A stretch of DNA of 64,000 bases from Salinarimonas sp. (GTDB lineage: Bacteria > Pseudomonadota > Alphaproteobacteria > Rhizobiales > Beijerinckiaceae). The notes beneath the pieces are model-generated. The model did not search any database, was not told the DNA's origin, and worked only from the letters and a program-made list of their open reading frames with translations. The stretch covers positions 3,245,501-3,309,500 of the forward strand of contig NZ_CP157794.1 of assembly GCF_040111675.1 (NCBI RefSeq), read 5' to 3'. Positions 56,698 through 64,000 of this stretch are shown here, piece after piece; the stretch's first letter is position 1; each line of letters opens with the position of its first letter. Position numbers and translations under genes: made by a program.

Positions 56698-58125
56698 ATG
56701 AGGATCGCCTACCTCGTCAACACCTATCCGCGGCCCTCGCACAGCTTCATCCGTCGCGAGATCCTGGCGCTGGAGCGGCTCGGCCACGTCGTCCACCGCT
56801 TCGCGGTGCGTCGCGACCGGGCCGCCCTGATGGATCCCGCGGACATCGCCGAGCACGAGCGCACCGAGCCCGTGCTCGAGCGCGGCCTCCTGCGGCTCGC
56901 GGCGAGCGCGGCGCGCCGCCTCGTCCGCGCGCCGCGCGCCGGCCTCTCCGCCCTCGCGCTCGCGCTGCGCGTCGGCGCGGCCGCGCAGGCCCGGGCGAAG
57001 CACCTCGTCTACCTCGTCGAGGCCGCCCATATCGCGGAGCGCTGCGAGGCGCTCGGGATCGGGCACCTCCACGCCCATTTCGGCACGAATTCCGCCACGG
57101 TCGCGATGCTCTGCGACGCCCTCGGCGGCCCCGGCTTCAGCGTCACCGTGCACGGCCCGGAGGAATTCGACCGGCCGGAGGCGCTGTCGCTCGACGAGAA
57201 GACGCGTCGCGCCCGCTTCACCGTGGCGATCAGCGCCTACGGGCGCAGCCAGCTCTGCCGCTGGGCGAATGCCACGGACTGGCCGCGACTGCACGTCGTT
57301 CATTGCGGCATCGAGCCCGACGCCTTCGCCGCGCCGACGCCCGTGCGGGAGAACGCCGCACGGCTGGTGGCGATCGGGCGCTTCGTCGAGCAGAAGGGCC
57401 AGCTGCTTCTTCTCGAGGCGCTGGCGCGCGCCCGGCGGACCCATCCGGCGCTCACGCTTGTCCTCGTCGGCGACGGGCCGATGCGCGCGGCGGTGGAGCG
57501 GGCGATCGCGCAGCACGGGCTCGCGGACGCCGTGAGGCTCGCGGGCTGGCGCGACGAGGCCGGCGTGCGCGCCGAGCTCGCCGGCGCGACGGCGCTCGTG
57601 CTCCCGAGCTTCGCCGAAGGCCTTCCGGTGGTGGTGATGGAGGCGATGGCGGCCGCGCGCCCGGTCGTCGCCACCGCGATCGCCGGCGTGCCCGAGCTCG
57701 TGCGCGAGGGCGAGACCGGCTGGCTCGTCCCCGCCGGCGACGCCGAAGCTCTCGCCGACGCCCTGCGGGCGCTCGCCGCGTCCCCCATCGAGCGCCTCGC
57801 GGCCCTGGGTCGCGCGGGACGGGCGCGGGTCCTCGAGCGCCACGACGTCGACGCGCAGGCGGCGCGGCTCGCGGCCTTGTTCGCCGAGGCGGCGCGGGCA
57901 ACCGAACCGAGGCCGGCGCCGCCCGGCGACCCGAGCCAGGGACCCGTGATGCAGTCGCGGACGTCCCGCGTTCGCCTCGCCGCCCTTCGTGCGACGACGC
58001 CGGGGACCGACCGCGCGTTCGGCCTCGCGATGCGCGTCCCGATCGGGCTTGCGGTCCGTGCCGCCGCTACCGCGGCGACGCGCATCGCGCCGCGCGCCCG
58101 CCTGGATTGGAGCCGTGAACGATGA
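56698..58125 (+). CDS. Glycosyltransferase family 4 with an extra C-terminal tail
   Basis: A 475-aa GT-B enzyme. The acceptor half opens YLVNTYPRPSHSFIRREILA, typical of exopolysaccharide GT4s, and the donor half has VAIGRFVEQKGQLLLLEAL and the E-x7-E motif in FAEGLPVVVMEAMA. After a proline-rich linker (about 400-415) it ends in a 35-residue tail, PIGLAVRAAATAATRIA then LDWSRER, that closely matches the end of the GT2 at 62113. ATG 56698 has AGGGAAG before it; a GTG at 56662 overlapping the NRPS stop is an in-frame alternative. Confidence 0.88.
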   Translation: MRIAYLVNTYPRPSHSFIRREILALERLGHVVHRFAVRRDRAALMDPADIAEHERTEPVLERGLLRLAASAARRLVRAPRAGLSALALALRVGAAAQARAKHLVYLVEAAHIAERCEALGIGHLHAHFGTNSATVAMLCDALGGPGFSVTVHGPEEFDRPEALSLDEKTRRARFTVAISAYGRSQLCRWANATDWPRLHVVHCGIEPDAFAAPTPVRENAARLVAIGRFVEQKGQLLLLEALARARRTHPALTLVLVGDGPMRAAVERAIAQHGLADAVRLAGWRDEAGVRAELAGATALVLPSFAEGLPVVVMEAMAAARPVVATAIAGVPELVREGETGWLVPAGDAEALADALRALAASPIERLAALGRAGRARVLERHDVDAQAARLAALFAEAARATEPRPAPPGDPSQGPVMQSRTSRVRLAALRATTPGTDRAFGLAMRVPIGLAVRAAATAATRIAPRARLDWSRER

Positions 58126-59474
58126 CGACGATCGATGCCGCCGAACCTTGGGATGCGCCGGAGGGTGCGGCCGAGGGCTTCGCGGAGCGCCCCACAGAGA
58201 CCGAAGGGCTACTCATCTACGCGTCCGTGCCGCTCTATAGGCAGGGCGGCGTGCTCTTCCTGGAGGACCAAGCCTGCAACGGCCTGCGTCGCTGGGCGGA
58301 CAATTTCGGCCGCCTCGTCGCGATCATGCCGGTTGTGGAGGCTCCTCCGCCTCCGGCCTGGATCCCCGTGATGGAGGCGCTCGACACGCCCGAGCACATT
58401 CGCCTCGAGCCCGTGCCGACGGCCTATCGCCCGGACCAGTTCATGCGGCATTTCTGGCCGACGCGCCGGCGCATCCGCCGGCTGATCCTGGAGGCCGACT
58501 ACCTCGCCTTCGGCATCGGCGGCCTTTTCGGAGACTGGGGCTCGGTTGCGTGCCTCGAGGCCTCGCGGCTGGGGCGCGCCTATGCCGTATGCACCGATCG
58601 CGTCGAGTCGGAAGTCACCCGGTTCGCCTCCCGGAGCGGCTCGATGAGACACAGGCTGCGCACCAGGCTCTTCCACCGCCCGATGGCCATGCTGGAGCGG
58701 GCGGTCGTGCGCCGCGCCGGGCTCGGCATGTTCCACGGCCGGGAGACCTACAACGCCTTCGCGCCGTTCTGCCGACAGCCCGAGGTCATCCACGACATCC
58801 ATTGGTCCGTGCGCGACCATATCGATCCCGCGCGCCTGCTGCGCAAGCGGGTTACGGTCCGCGACGGGCCCCTGCGTTTGGTCTATGCCGGTCGCGCCGA
58901 CGCGATGAAGGGGCCGTACGACTGGGTCGAGGCCCTGGCGCGCTTGCGCGATCTCGGCGTCGATTTCCGCGCGACCTGGCTCGGCGACGGCACGGAGCTC
59001 GAGGCCATGCGCACCCGCATCGCGCAGGCGGATCTCGCGGACCGCGTGGAGACCCCCGGCTTCGTGAGGGAGCGCGCGGCCGTGCTGGAGGCGTTGCGCG
59101 ACGCACACGCCTTCGCCTTCTGCCACCTGACCCCCGAATCGCCGCGCTGCCTCGTGGAGGCCCTGATCTCGGGCTGTCCGATCATCGGCTACGAGGGCGC
59201 CTACGCCGCGGACCTCATCGCCGAACACGGCGGCGGACGCCTCGTGCCACGCGGCGACGTCGGGGCGCTCGCGTCGACGCTCGCGAGCCTCGACGCCGAT
59301 CGCGACGCCCTCGCGGACCTGATCGCGCGCGCGAGCCGCGACGGGCGCCCGCACGACGACATCAGCGTGTTCCGCCATCGAAGCGAGCTGATCAAGCGGT
59401 ATTTGCCGCCGCCCCATCGCGAGGCGATCGGCGTCGCTCGGTCACGGCGCGCCGCGAAGCCGCGGACCGTGTAG
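58122..59474 (+). CDS. Glycosyltransferase, GT-B fold (450 aa)
   Basis: The C-terminal half has the group 1 pattern: LVYAGRADAMKGPYDWVEAL, ATWLGDGTELEAMR, and a retaining E-x7-E-like motif in ESPRCLVEALISGCPIIGYEG. The N-terminal half is divergent, with the segment PTAYRPDQF at about 97-105. Starts by ATGA overlap with the GT4, so it closes the five-gene PKS run. A fragment of a second copy of this gene type lies at 63018. Donor sugar unknown. Confidence 0.82.
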   Translation: MTTIDAAEPWDAPEGAAEGFAERPTETEGLLIYASVPLYRQGGVLFLEDQACNGLRRWADNFGRLVAIMPVVEAPPPPAWIPVMEALDTPEHIRLEPVPTAYRPDQFMRHFWPTRRRIRRLILEADYLAFGIGGLFGDWGSVACLEASRLGRAYAVCTDRVESEVTRFASRSGSMRHRLRTRLFHRPMAMLERAVVRRAGLGMFHGRETYNAFAPFCRQPEVIHDIHWSVRDHIDPARLLRKRVTVRDGPLRLVYAGRADAMKGPYDWVEALARLRDLGVDFRATWLGDGTELEAMRTRIAQADLADRVETPGFVRERAAVLEALRDAHAFAFCHLTPESPRCLVEALISGCPIIGYEGAYAADLIAEHGGGRLVPRGDVGALASTLASLDADRDALADLIARASRDGRPHDDISVFRHRSELIKRYLPPPHREAIGVARSRRAAKPRTV

Positions 59475-59494
59475 CCGCGCCGCTCATCGTCGCC

Positions 59495-60487
59495 TCACGA
59501 TGCGTCGCCGCGCCCGACGCCGGTCTTCGGGTCGGCGCTCACCACCTCCCAGACGATCTCCTGCATCAGCGCCGCCGCCTCCGCGCTCGGGGCGTCCGCC
59601 GGCGCGCCGTCCGCGCGGGCGAGACGATGCGGCAGGCCGACGGGGCTGCGCTGGTAGAGCGCCGCGTAATGGGTCAGCGCGACCAGATAGGCGCCGAGGT
59701 CGTTGAGGTGGATCGGGTCGAGCCGTCCCTCGGCATCGCGCGCGAACAGCTCTTCAAAGCTCGAGAGGCCCTCCACCCCGCCTCGCTCCGCCAAAGCGCG
59801 GGCGAAGCGCGCCATCACCTGCCCGGCGGGCACGACGCGGATCGGGCTCGCCAACGGATCGCCGGCCTGGGAGCGGGCGAGGAGCTCGCCCTCCCAATAA
59901 CGCGCGCGATCGCGGTCGAGCCGCGCGAGCCAGCCCTCGGGATCGTCGAGCCGGTGCCAGGTCTCGTAGAGATAGACGCGCGCCCGCGGGTTGCCGGCGA
60001 GCGCCCGCTCGCTCCAGGACCGCAGGTAGCGCCAGCTCTCGTGATAGCGAATGGCGTCTCGGATCTCGACCATCTCCGTGAGCACCACGGCGTCGTAGGC
60101 CCCGCTCCCCAGCGCCTCCGCGGCGTCGCGATAGCGCGGATGCGCGTTCTCCACCGCGAAGCCGTTGATCGGCAGGTCCGGCTCCCAATGCTCCTTCAGC
60201 GACGTCCCCCAGCCGAGCTGGCTCGCATGAGTGTGGCCGTGGCCGGCGAGCTGCTCCAGCATGGCCGGCATGTCGCGCCCGACCAGGCTGTGGCCCAGAT
60301 GGAAGACCGCCAGCCCGCCGCTCGGTCGCGGCGCGGGCTCGGCGTAGAGCGCGGCGAGCGCGGCGGCATCGAGCGGCTTCGGCGCCCCGAGGCGGGTCGA
60401 CGCGACGCCGACCGGCACGAGCAGCAGAACGAGCGCGGCGAGCGCGCGGGGGCTGCGGCGAATACGGCGCGTCCATTCGAGCGGCAT
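59495..60487 (-). CDS. Possible SGNH-like hydrolase, membrane-anchored
   Basis: A 330-aa protein of uncertain family. One hydrophobic N-terminal segment (about 13-31) suggests a membrane anchor or signal. FHLGHSLVGRDMP could be the serine block and DPIHLNDLGAY near the C terminus the Asp-x-x-His block of an SGNH hydrolase, but the blocks are not classical (GHS rather than GDS). It lies alone on the minus strand between plus-strand glycosyltransferases, converging on the GT at 58122. If it is an SGNH enzyme, removal or transfer of acyl groups on a glycan would fit. Confidence 0.6.
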   Translation of the reverse strand: MPLEWTRRIRRSPRALAALVLLLVPVGVASTRLGAPKPLDAAALAALYAEPAPRPSGGLAVFHLGHSLVGRDMPAMLEQLAGHGHTHASQLGWGTSLKEHWEPDLPINGFAVENAHPRYRDAAEALGSGAYDAVVLTEMVEIRDAIRYHESWRYLRSWSERALAGNPRARVYLYETWHRLDDPEGWLARLDRDRARYWEGELLARSQAGDPLASPIRVVPAGQVMARFARALAERGGVEGLSSFEELFARDAEGRLDPIHLNDLGAYLVALTHYAALYQRSPVGLPHRLARADGAPADAPSAEAAALMQEIVWEVVSADPKTGVGRGDAS

Positions 60488-61042
60488 GACGAGCCCTCCC
60501 GTCTCTCGACACCATCACGCGCGAGCTTAGCGAGGAGGGTGCGCCCGATCAGCCGCCACGACGCCTCGCCCCTGGCTTATCTTCTCGCCCCAGGAGAGCC
60601 GGAGAGGTCTCGTCCCGAGCCGGCGTCGATGGCTGCCCGCGGTCCTGAAGGGCCGGCGGGAAAGCATCCTCGCCACGACGACCACGACATCCACAATTCT
60701 CGACGGTTCTTTACGCGAGGCCGTCGAAGTAAAGACCTGCAATGATGACAGTACCGCATCCGACGTCCTAATCTCGTCGAGGAGCTGATCGGCGGCGAGC
60801 GTCGCGTTCGCCCGCTGTGGAACCCGAGCCGCGATGCGCTATTCGACTCTCGCCGCCTGGCTCCCAGCCACTGCGCGGCGATACGCCTTGCGACGCCTTC
60901 ACCGGCGTCGATCGGCGCAGCATGCAGTGGAGCCCACACGCACGGGGCGTCCAGGCCGCGGCGGCCGGCGCTGGCGCGCCCTGGCGACGCGCCCACCGTG
61001 CGGCGCACGGCGCCGTGCCTGCGAACGGTCGGGGACCATTCC
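60488..61042. other. Divergent intergenic region, 555 bases
   Basis: Between the divergent SGNH-like gene and the GT2 gene. The part 60690-60790 is A+T-richer and holds a 7-bp inverted repeat, TCTTTAC (60708-60714) with GTAAAGA (60729-60735), over 14 bases. I found no credible gene; an in-frame reading across 60834-61046 is Arg-rich and looks like chance. Both promoters are expected here. Confidence 0.45.
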
Positions 61043-62107
61043 ATGACGGACGCCACGACGATTGCCGATCCGACCACCGAGCCGCGAACCGCCCTGCCGG
61101 TCGAGGCGGCGGCCTCTTCGGACGAAACGCGGCGTATGACGACGAGCGACGTCGGCGCGGTGGTCATCGGCCGAAACGAAGGTGCGCGCCTCGTCGCCTG
61201 CCTGGCTTCGCTGCGCGGCGTCGTCCGCCGCATCGTGTACGTCGATTCGGGCTCGACGGACGGGAGCGTCGCGGCGGCCCGAGCGGCCGGAGCGGACGTC
61301 GTCCTGCTCGATCGGGGGCGCCCGTTCACGGCGGCGCGGGCCCGCAACGCCGGCCTCGCCGCTTTCGGGCCGGAGCCGCCGGCCTACGTCCAATTCGTCG
61401 ACGGCGACTGCGTCCTGCGCGACGGCTGGATCGAGACCGCTCGCGCCTTCCTCGACGCTCATCCGCGGGCGGGGATCGTCTGCGGGCGGCGGCGTGAGCG
61501 CGAGCCCGCCGCGTCCGTCTACAATCGCCTCTGCGACCGGGAATGGGACACGCCGATCGGCCCTGCGCGGGCCTGCGGCGGGGACATGCTGGCGCGCACG
61601 AGCGCGCTCGGCGACGTTCGCGGCTTCCGAGACGACCTGATCGCGGGCGAGGAGCCCGAGCTGTGCGTGCGCTTGCGATCCGAGGGCTGGACGATCTGGC
61701 GGATCGACGCAGAGATGACCTTGCACGACGCCGCTCTCACGCGCTTCGCGCAATGGTGGCGGCGCAGCCGACGCGCCGGGTTCGCCTTCGCGCAAGGCGC
61801 CTGGCTGCACGGCGCGCCTCCGGAACGCCATTGGACGACCGAGACGCGCCGCGCCCTCGCCTGGGGCGCGGCGCTGCCGGTGGCGGCGCTGATCGGAGCC
61901 GTCGCCAGCCCCGCGGCGCTGCTCGCGCTCCTCGCCTATCCGGCTCAGGTCGTGCGGCTCGCGCTCCGCGCCGGGCCGCGTCGGCGTACGTCCTGGGAGT
62001 GGGCTTTCTTCACGACGCTCGGCAAGCTGCCCGAAGCGCTCGGCGCGCTCGCCTTTCAGAGGCGCCGGGTCTTCGGTCGGCGTGCCGACCTGATCGAATA
62101 CAAGTGA
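61043..62107 (+). CDS. Glycosyltransferase family 2 with C-terminal membrane segment
   Basis: A 354-aa GT-A protein: after a polar leader (about 1-30), VVIGRNEGARLVACLASLRG and VYVDSGSTDGSVAAAR form the nucleotide fold, with metal triplet DGD in FVDGDCVLRDGW and a GEEPELCVRLR catalytic-type motif. A hydrophobic stretch (about 270-300) suggests membrane attachment. The ATG at 61043 is used; M32 (61136) would remove the leader. Starts a second plus-strand unit with the next GT2. Confidence 0.85.
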   Translation: MTDATTIADPTTEPRTALPVEAAASSDETRRMTTSDVGAVVIGRNEGARLVACLASLRGVVRRIVYVDSGSTDGSVAAARAAGADVVLLDRGRPFTAARARNAGLAAFGPEPPAYVQFVDGDCVLRDGWIETARAFLDAHPRAGIVCGRRREREPAASVYNRLCDREWDTPIGPARACGGDMLARTSALGDVRGFRDDLIAGEEPELCVRLRSEGWTIWRIDAEMTLHDAALTRFAQWWRRSRRAGFAFAQGAWLHGAPPERHWTTETRRALAWGAALPVAALIGAVASPAALLALLAYPAQVVRLALRAGPRRRTSWEWAFFTTLGKLPEALGALAFQRRRVFGRRADLIEYK

Positions 62108-62112
62108 CGCGC

Positions 62113-63021
62113 ATGGACGAGATCGCCGAGAGACCAGGTCGTATGCCGAGCTCCGCGCCCGCGGCGCTGCCTGCGCTGAGCATCGTCATCCCGGCCAGCA
62201 ACGAGGCCGGCTACATCGGCGCGTGCCTGGACGCGCTCCTCGCCTCCACCTACCCGGCGCCGCGCGACCCAACGCCGGAGCCGCCGGTCGACATCCTCGT
62301 CGTCGCGAACGGCTGCACAGACGCCACCGCGGCCGTCGCTCGCGGCCATTGCGAGGCCGCCCACGCACGCGGATGGCGGCTCCAGGTGATCGAGCTGCCC
62401 GTCGGGAGCAAGATCGCCGCGCTCAACGCGGGCGATCGCATCGCCCGCGGTCCGATCCGGGTGTGTCTCGACGCCGACGTGATCGTCAGCCCGCCTCTGC
62501 TCGAGAGGCTCGCGCGAACCCTCGACAGGCCCGAGCCCGCCTACGCGAGCGGCCGCGCGCTCATCGCGCCGCCGCAGAGCGCGATCAGTCGCGCCTATGC
62601 CCGGTTCTGGGCGCGCCTGCCTTTCTACCGCCTGCCCGCACCGGGCTTCGGGGTGTTCGCGGTCAACGCCGCGGGTCGCGCCCGGTGGGGGCCGTTTCCG
62701 GACATCATCGCGGACGATACGTTCGTGCGCCTCAACTTCGCGCCGAGCGAGCGGACCGAAGTCGATGCGACCTACACCTGGCCGGTGGTCGAAGGCTTCG
62801 CCCATCTCGTCAAGGTTCGCCGCAGGCAGGATCGCGGCGTGACGCAGTTCGAGCGATGCTATCCGGCGCTGATGCGCAACGAGGACAAGCCGCGGGTGAG
62901 CGTGCGGCAGGCGCTCGGCCTCGCGATACGCGACCCGATCGGCTTCTCCGTCTACGCCGCGGTCATCGCCGCGACGCGGATCGCACGGCGAGGCGGTCTC
63001 GACTGGAGCCGAGGACGATGA
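62113..63021 (+). CDS. Glycosyltransferase family 2 (302 aa)
   Basis: Opens LSIVIPASNEAGYIGACLDA, with VVANGCTDAT, the metal triplet DAD in CLDADVIVSPP and the DDTFVRLNF motif before the acceptor region. It ends DPIGFSVYAAVIAATRIA then LDWSRGR, the tail shared with the GT4 at 56698. Five bases follow the previous GT2 (a GTG at 62104 overlapping that stop is an alternative start). Its stop overlaps an ATG (ATGA) that leads into a broken gene. Confidence 0.87.
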   Translation: MDEIAERPGRMPSSAPAALPALSIVIPASNEAGYIGACLDALLASTYPAPRDPTPEPPVDILVVANGCTDATAAVARGHCEAAHARGWRLQVIELPVGSKIAALNAGDRIARGPIRVCLDADVIVSPPLLERLARTLDRPEPAYASGRALIAPPQSAISRAYARFWARLPFYRLPAPGFGVFAVNAAGRARWGPFPDIIADDTFVRLNFAPSERTEVDATYTWPVVEGFAHLVKVRRRQDRGVTQFERCYPALMRNEDKPRVSVRQALGLAIRDPIGFSVYAAVIAATRIARRGGLDWSRGR

Positions 63022-63190
63022 GGGCGACGCATCCCGCGCACGCACACGGCGCTGCGCGTCGCGGCACCCTGCCGATCGACGCACCGGCGCCCCTGTCACG
63101 ATCCGAAGTCGTTTTTCTCCAAGGCCAACCCGACGGCCTATCGCCCGGATCTCTTCCGCGCGCATTCTCGGACCACGCGCTCGGAGACAA
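63018..63190 (+). pseudogene. Relic of a GT-B glycosyltransferase like the gene at 58122
   Basis: An ATG overlaps the previous stop exactly as at 58122, but the frame soon loses sense. In the +1 frame at 63130-63150 it encodes PTAYRPDLF, and about 19 bases are identical to the same site in the intact gene (near 58409). There the motif lies about 290 bases from the start; here about 110, so roughly 180 bases are missing as well as a frame change. Homology fades by about 63190. Confidence 0.5.
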
Positions 63191-63255
63191 GGAGCTCGAC
63201 ATCCGCGATGTCGTTGCGGGCGTCCAGAAGCGCGGCTTGCTCCATGATACGGGTG

Positions 63256-64000
63256 TCACCAATAACCTACGGCTTTGCCGCGGCTCATCTTGACCTGAGC
63301 CCCGAGATACACGACGGCATCGAAGCCGAAGCCGAAAGTGACGGCCAGCGCCCGTCTCAACGCCGATCCCCCTCGGTCCTTGGCGAAGAAGTGCTGGATG
63401 CGCTTCGTCAAGAAGTGAGAAGGAACGTATCCATAGGGCCATTCCGGGACGCGGCTCTCCAGCAGGGTCTTAAGCCAGGCAGGATCTTTCGACGCTTCCC
63501 TGAGCGCGGCGACCGCTCCGCCTTTCGGCATGTTGGCGACGTGATCGAACACGATGTAGTTGACCGCGCCCCCGATGACGATACGGATCTGATGGCGCAA
63601 GAGTGCCGGAACGGAGCGCTCCGATCGGTAGACGTGATACACGTCCGGCGAGGAAACGATTGCTTCCAGTCTTTCATCGCGCTGGAACAGGTCTGTGAGC
63701 ACCATCGCCCTTAGGAACCCGTCCTCGACAGGGAGGCCGATCGGCATATGGATCATCCGTGCCGAGGTCGCTCGGATGGCGTACAACTGCCCACACAGGG
63801 AGCTTCTGGGGTCGTCGAGGGTGCCGGTGCAGGCCAGTATCAACCTTTCTACCGTCGCGAGCCGCTCTCCGGCAGCCGCCTCGAGAACGAGATCCTTGAC
63901 GGGACGGCTTACAGCTACTTTCGCTTCCGGGTTTGAAACGAGAAGCTCGCAGAGGTTTCGAAGAGCTCCGCAACTCGGTAGTGTGATATCCGCATCGCAA
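63256..64000 (-). CDS. Glycosyltransferase family 2, cut by the window edge
   Basis: The frame is open from the stop at 63256 to the right edge, 248 codons, with the start outside. The visible part begins with a metal-type CDADITLPS, followed by SNPEAKVAVSRPVKDL, then LPVEDGFLRAMVL (the catalytic-base region) and a C-terminal half with PDVYHVYRSERSVPALLRHQ. This fits the C-terminal two-thirds of a GT2 distantly like the one at 62113. A TTG at 63843 is not the true start, since glycosyltransferase-like coding continues upstream. G+C is lower than in neighbouring genes, hinting at a different origin. Confidence 0.72.
   Translation of the reverse strand, partial: CDADITLPSCGALRNLCELLVSNPEAKVAVSRPVKDLVLEAAAGERLATVERLILACTGTLDDPRSSLCGQLYAIRATSARMIHMPIGLPVEDGFLRAMVLTDLFQRDERLEAIVSSPDVYHVYRSERSVPALLRHQIRIVIGGAVNYIVFDHVANMPKGGAVAALREASKDPAWLKTLLESRVPEWPYGYVPSHFLTKRIQHFFAKDRGGSALRRALAVTFGFGFDAVVYLGAQVKMSRGKAVGYW

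Noticed and set aside
60708..60735. Inverted repeat TCTTTAC/GTAAAGA as an operator
   Set aside because: Only 7 bp per arm over 14 bases with no second copy; kept as a remark, not a feature.
60834..61046. A 70-codon open frame in the gap before the GT2 gene
   Set aside because: Arg-rich composition, no Shine-Dalgarno and no recognisable motif; it reads as chance.
63208..63714. Plus-strand 168-codon open frame near the right edge
   Set aside because: It lies opposite the partial GT2, which has clear glycosyltransferase motifs, and shows none itself.
63843..63843. TTG at 63843 as start of the edge GT2
   Set aside because: The frame stays open to 64000 and the upstream residues include the DAD metal motif, so the gene starts beyond the window.

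Overview
The window is a G+C-rich stretch of an alphaproteobacterial chromosome. An LH2 antenna (puc) operon with PpsR/CrtJ-type operators marks a purple anoxygenic phototroph, and a complete ectoine/hydroxyectoine uptake and catabolism block suggests a habitat where compatible solutes are food. The mix fits Hyphomicrobiales, perhaps a Salinarimonas/Saliniramus-like lineage; that placement is inference. I saw no tRNA, rRNA, CRISPR array or insertion sequence.

Left part (1-11 kb): a two-domain cold-shock protein, then divergent asnC and enuR regulators followed by ehuABCD-eutABCDE, which import ectoine or hydroxyectoine and take it to diaminobutyrate. The next enzymes (DoeD/DoeC) are not here. 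11-22.6 kb: a chemoreceptor and PAS-protein pair, 2-keto-3-deoxygluconate kinase with an FAD 2-hydroxyacid dehydrogenase, a GNAT/nitrilase fusion, an SLC13 anion permease, an MFS exporter, a periplasmic YceI protein and a cytochrome b561-YceI fusion.

Middle (22.6-42 kb): rplM-rpsI, then the LH2 operon pucB-pucA-orf230-pucC-def on the minus strand. pucB and pucA are too short for ordinary ORF calling and were read directly. orf230 is an unrecognised repeat protein and def is a peptide deformylase coupled to pucC. Housekeeping genes follow (dnaB, alr, radA, cvpA-purF, an SDR, a GH25 lipoprotein, ppsA, a GH65 phosphorylase), then a DUF2267 protein and a periplasmic CHRD-like protein with an EF-hand loop.

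Right part (42-64 kb): an accessory biosynthetic island. A GMC oxidoreductase precedes a tightly coupled run: type I PKS (KS-AT-KR-DH-ACP-TE), GT2, NRPS-like enzyme (formyltransferase, degenerate C, A domain interrupted by a luciferase-like monooxygenase, PCP), GT4 and another GT. A minus-strand SGNH-like protein, two more GT2 genes, a broken GT relic and an edge-truncated minus-strand GT2 follow. My reading is that a formylated, oxidised aminoacyl starter is extended by one ketide unit and released, and that the product is glycosylated or attached to a glycan. Two glycosyltransferases share a C-terminal tail followed by the same gene junction, so part of the island arose by duplication and decay.
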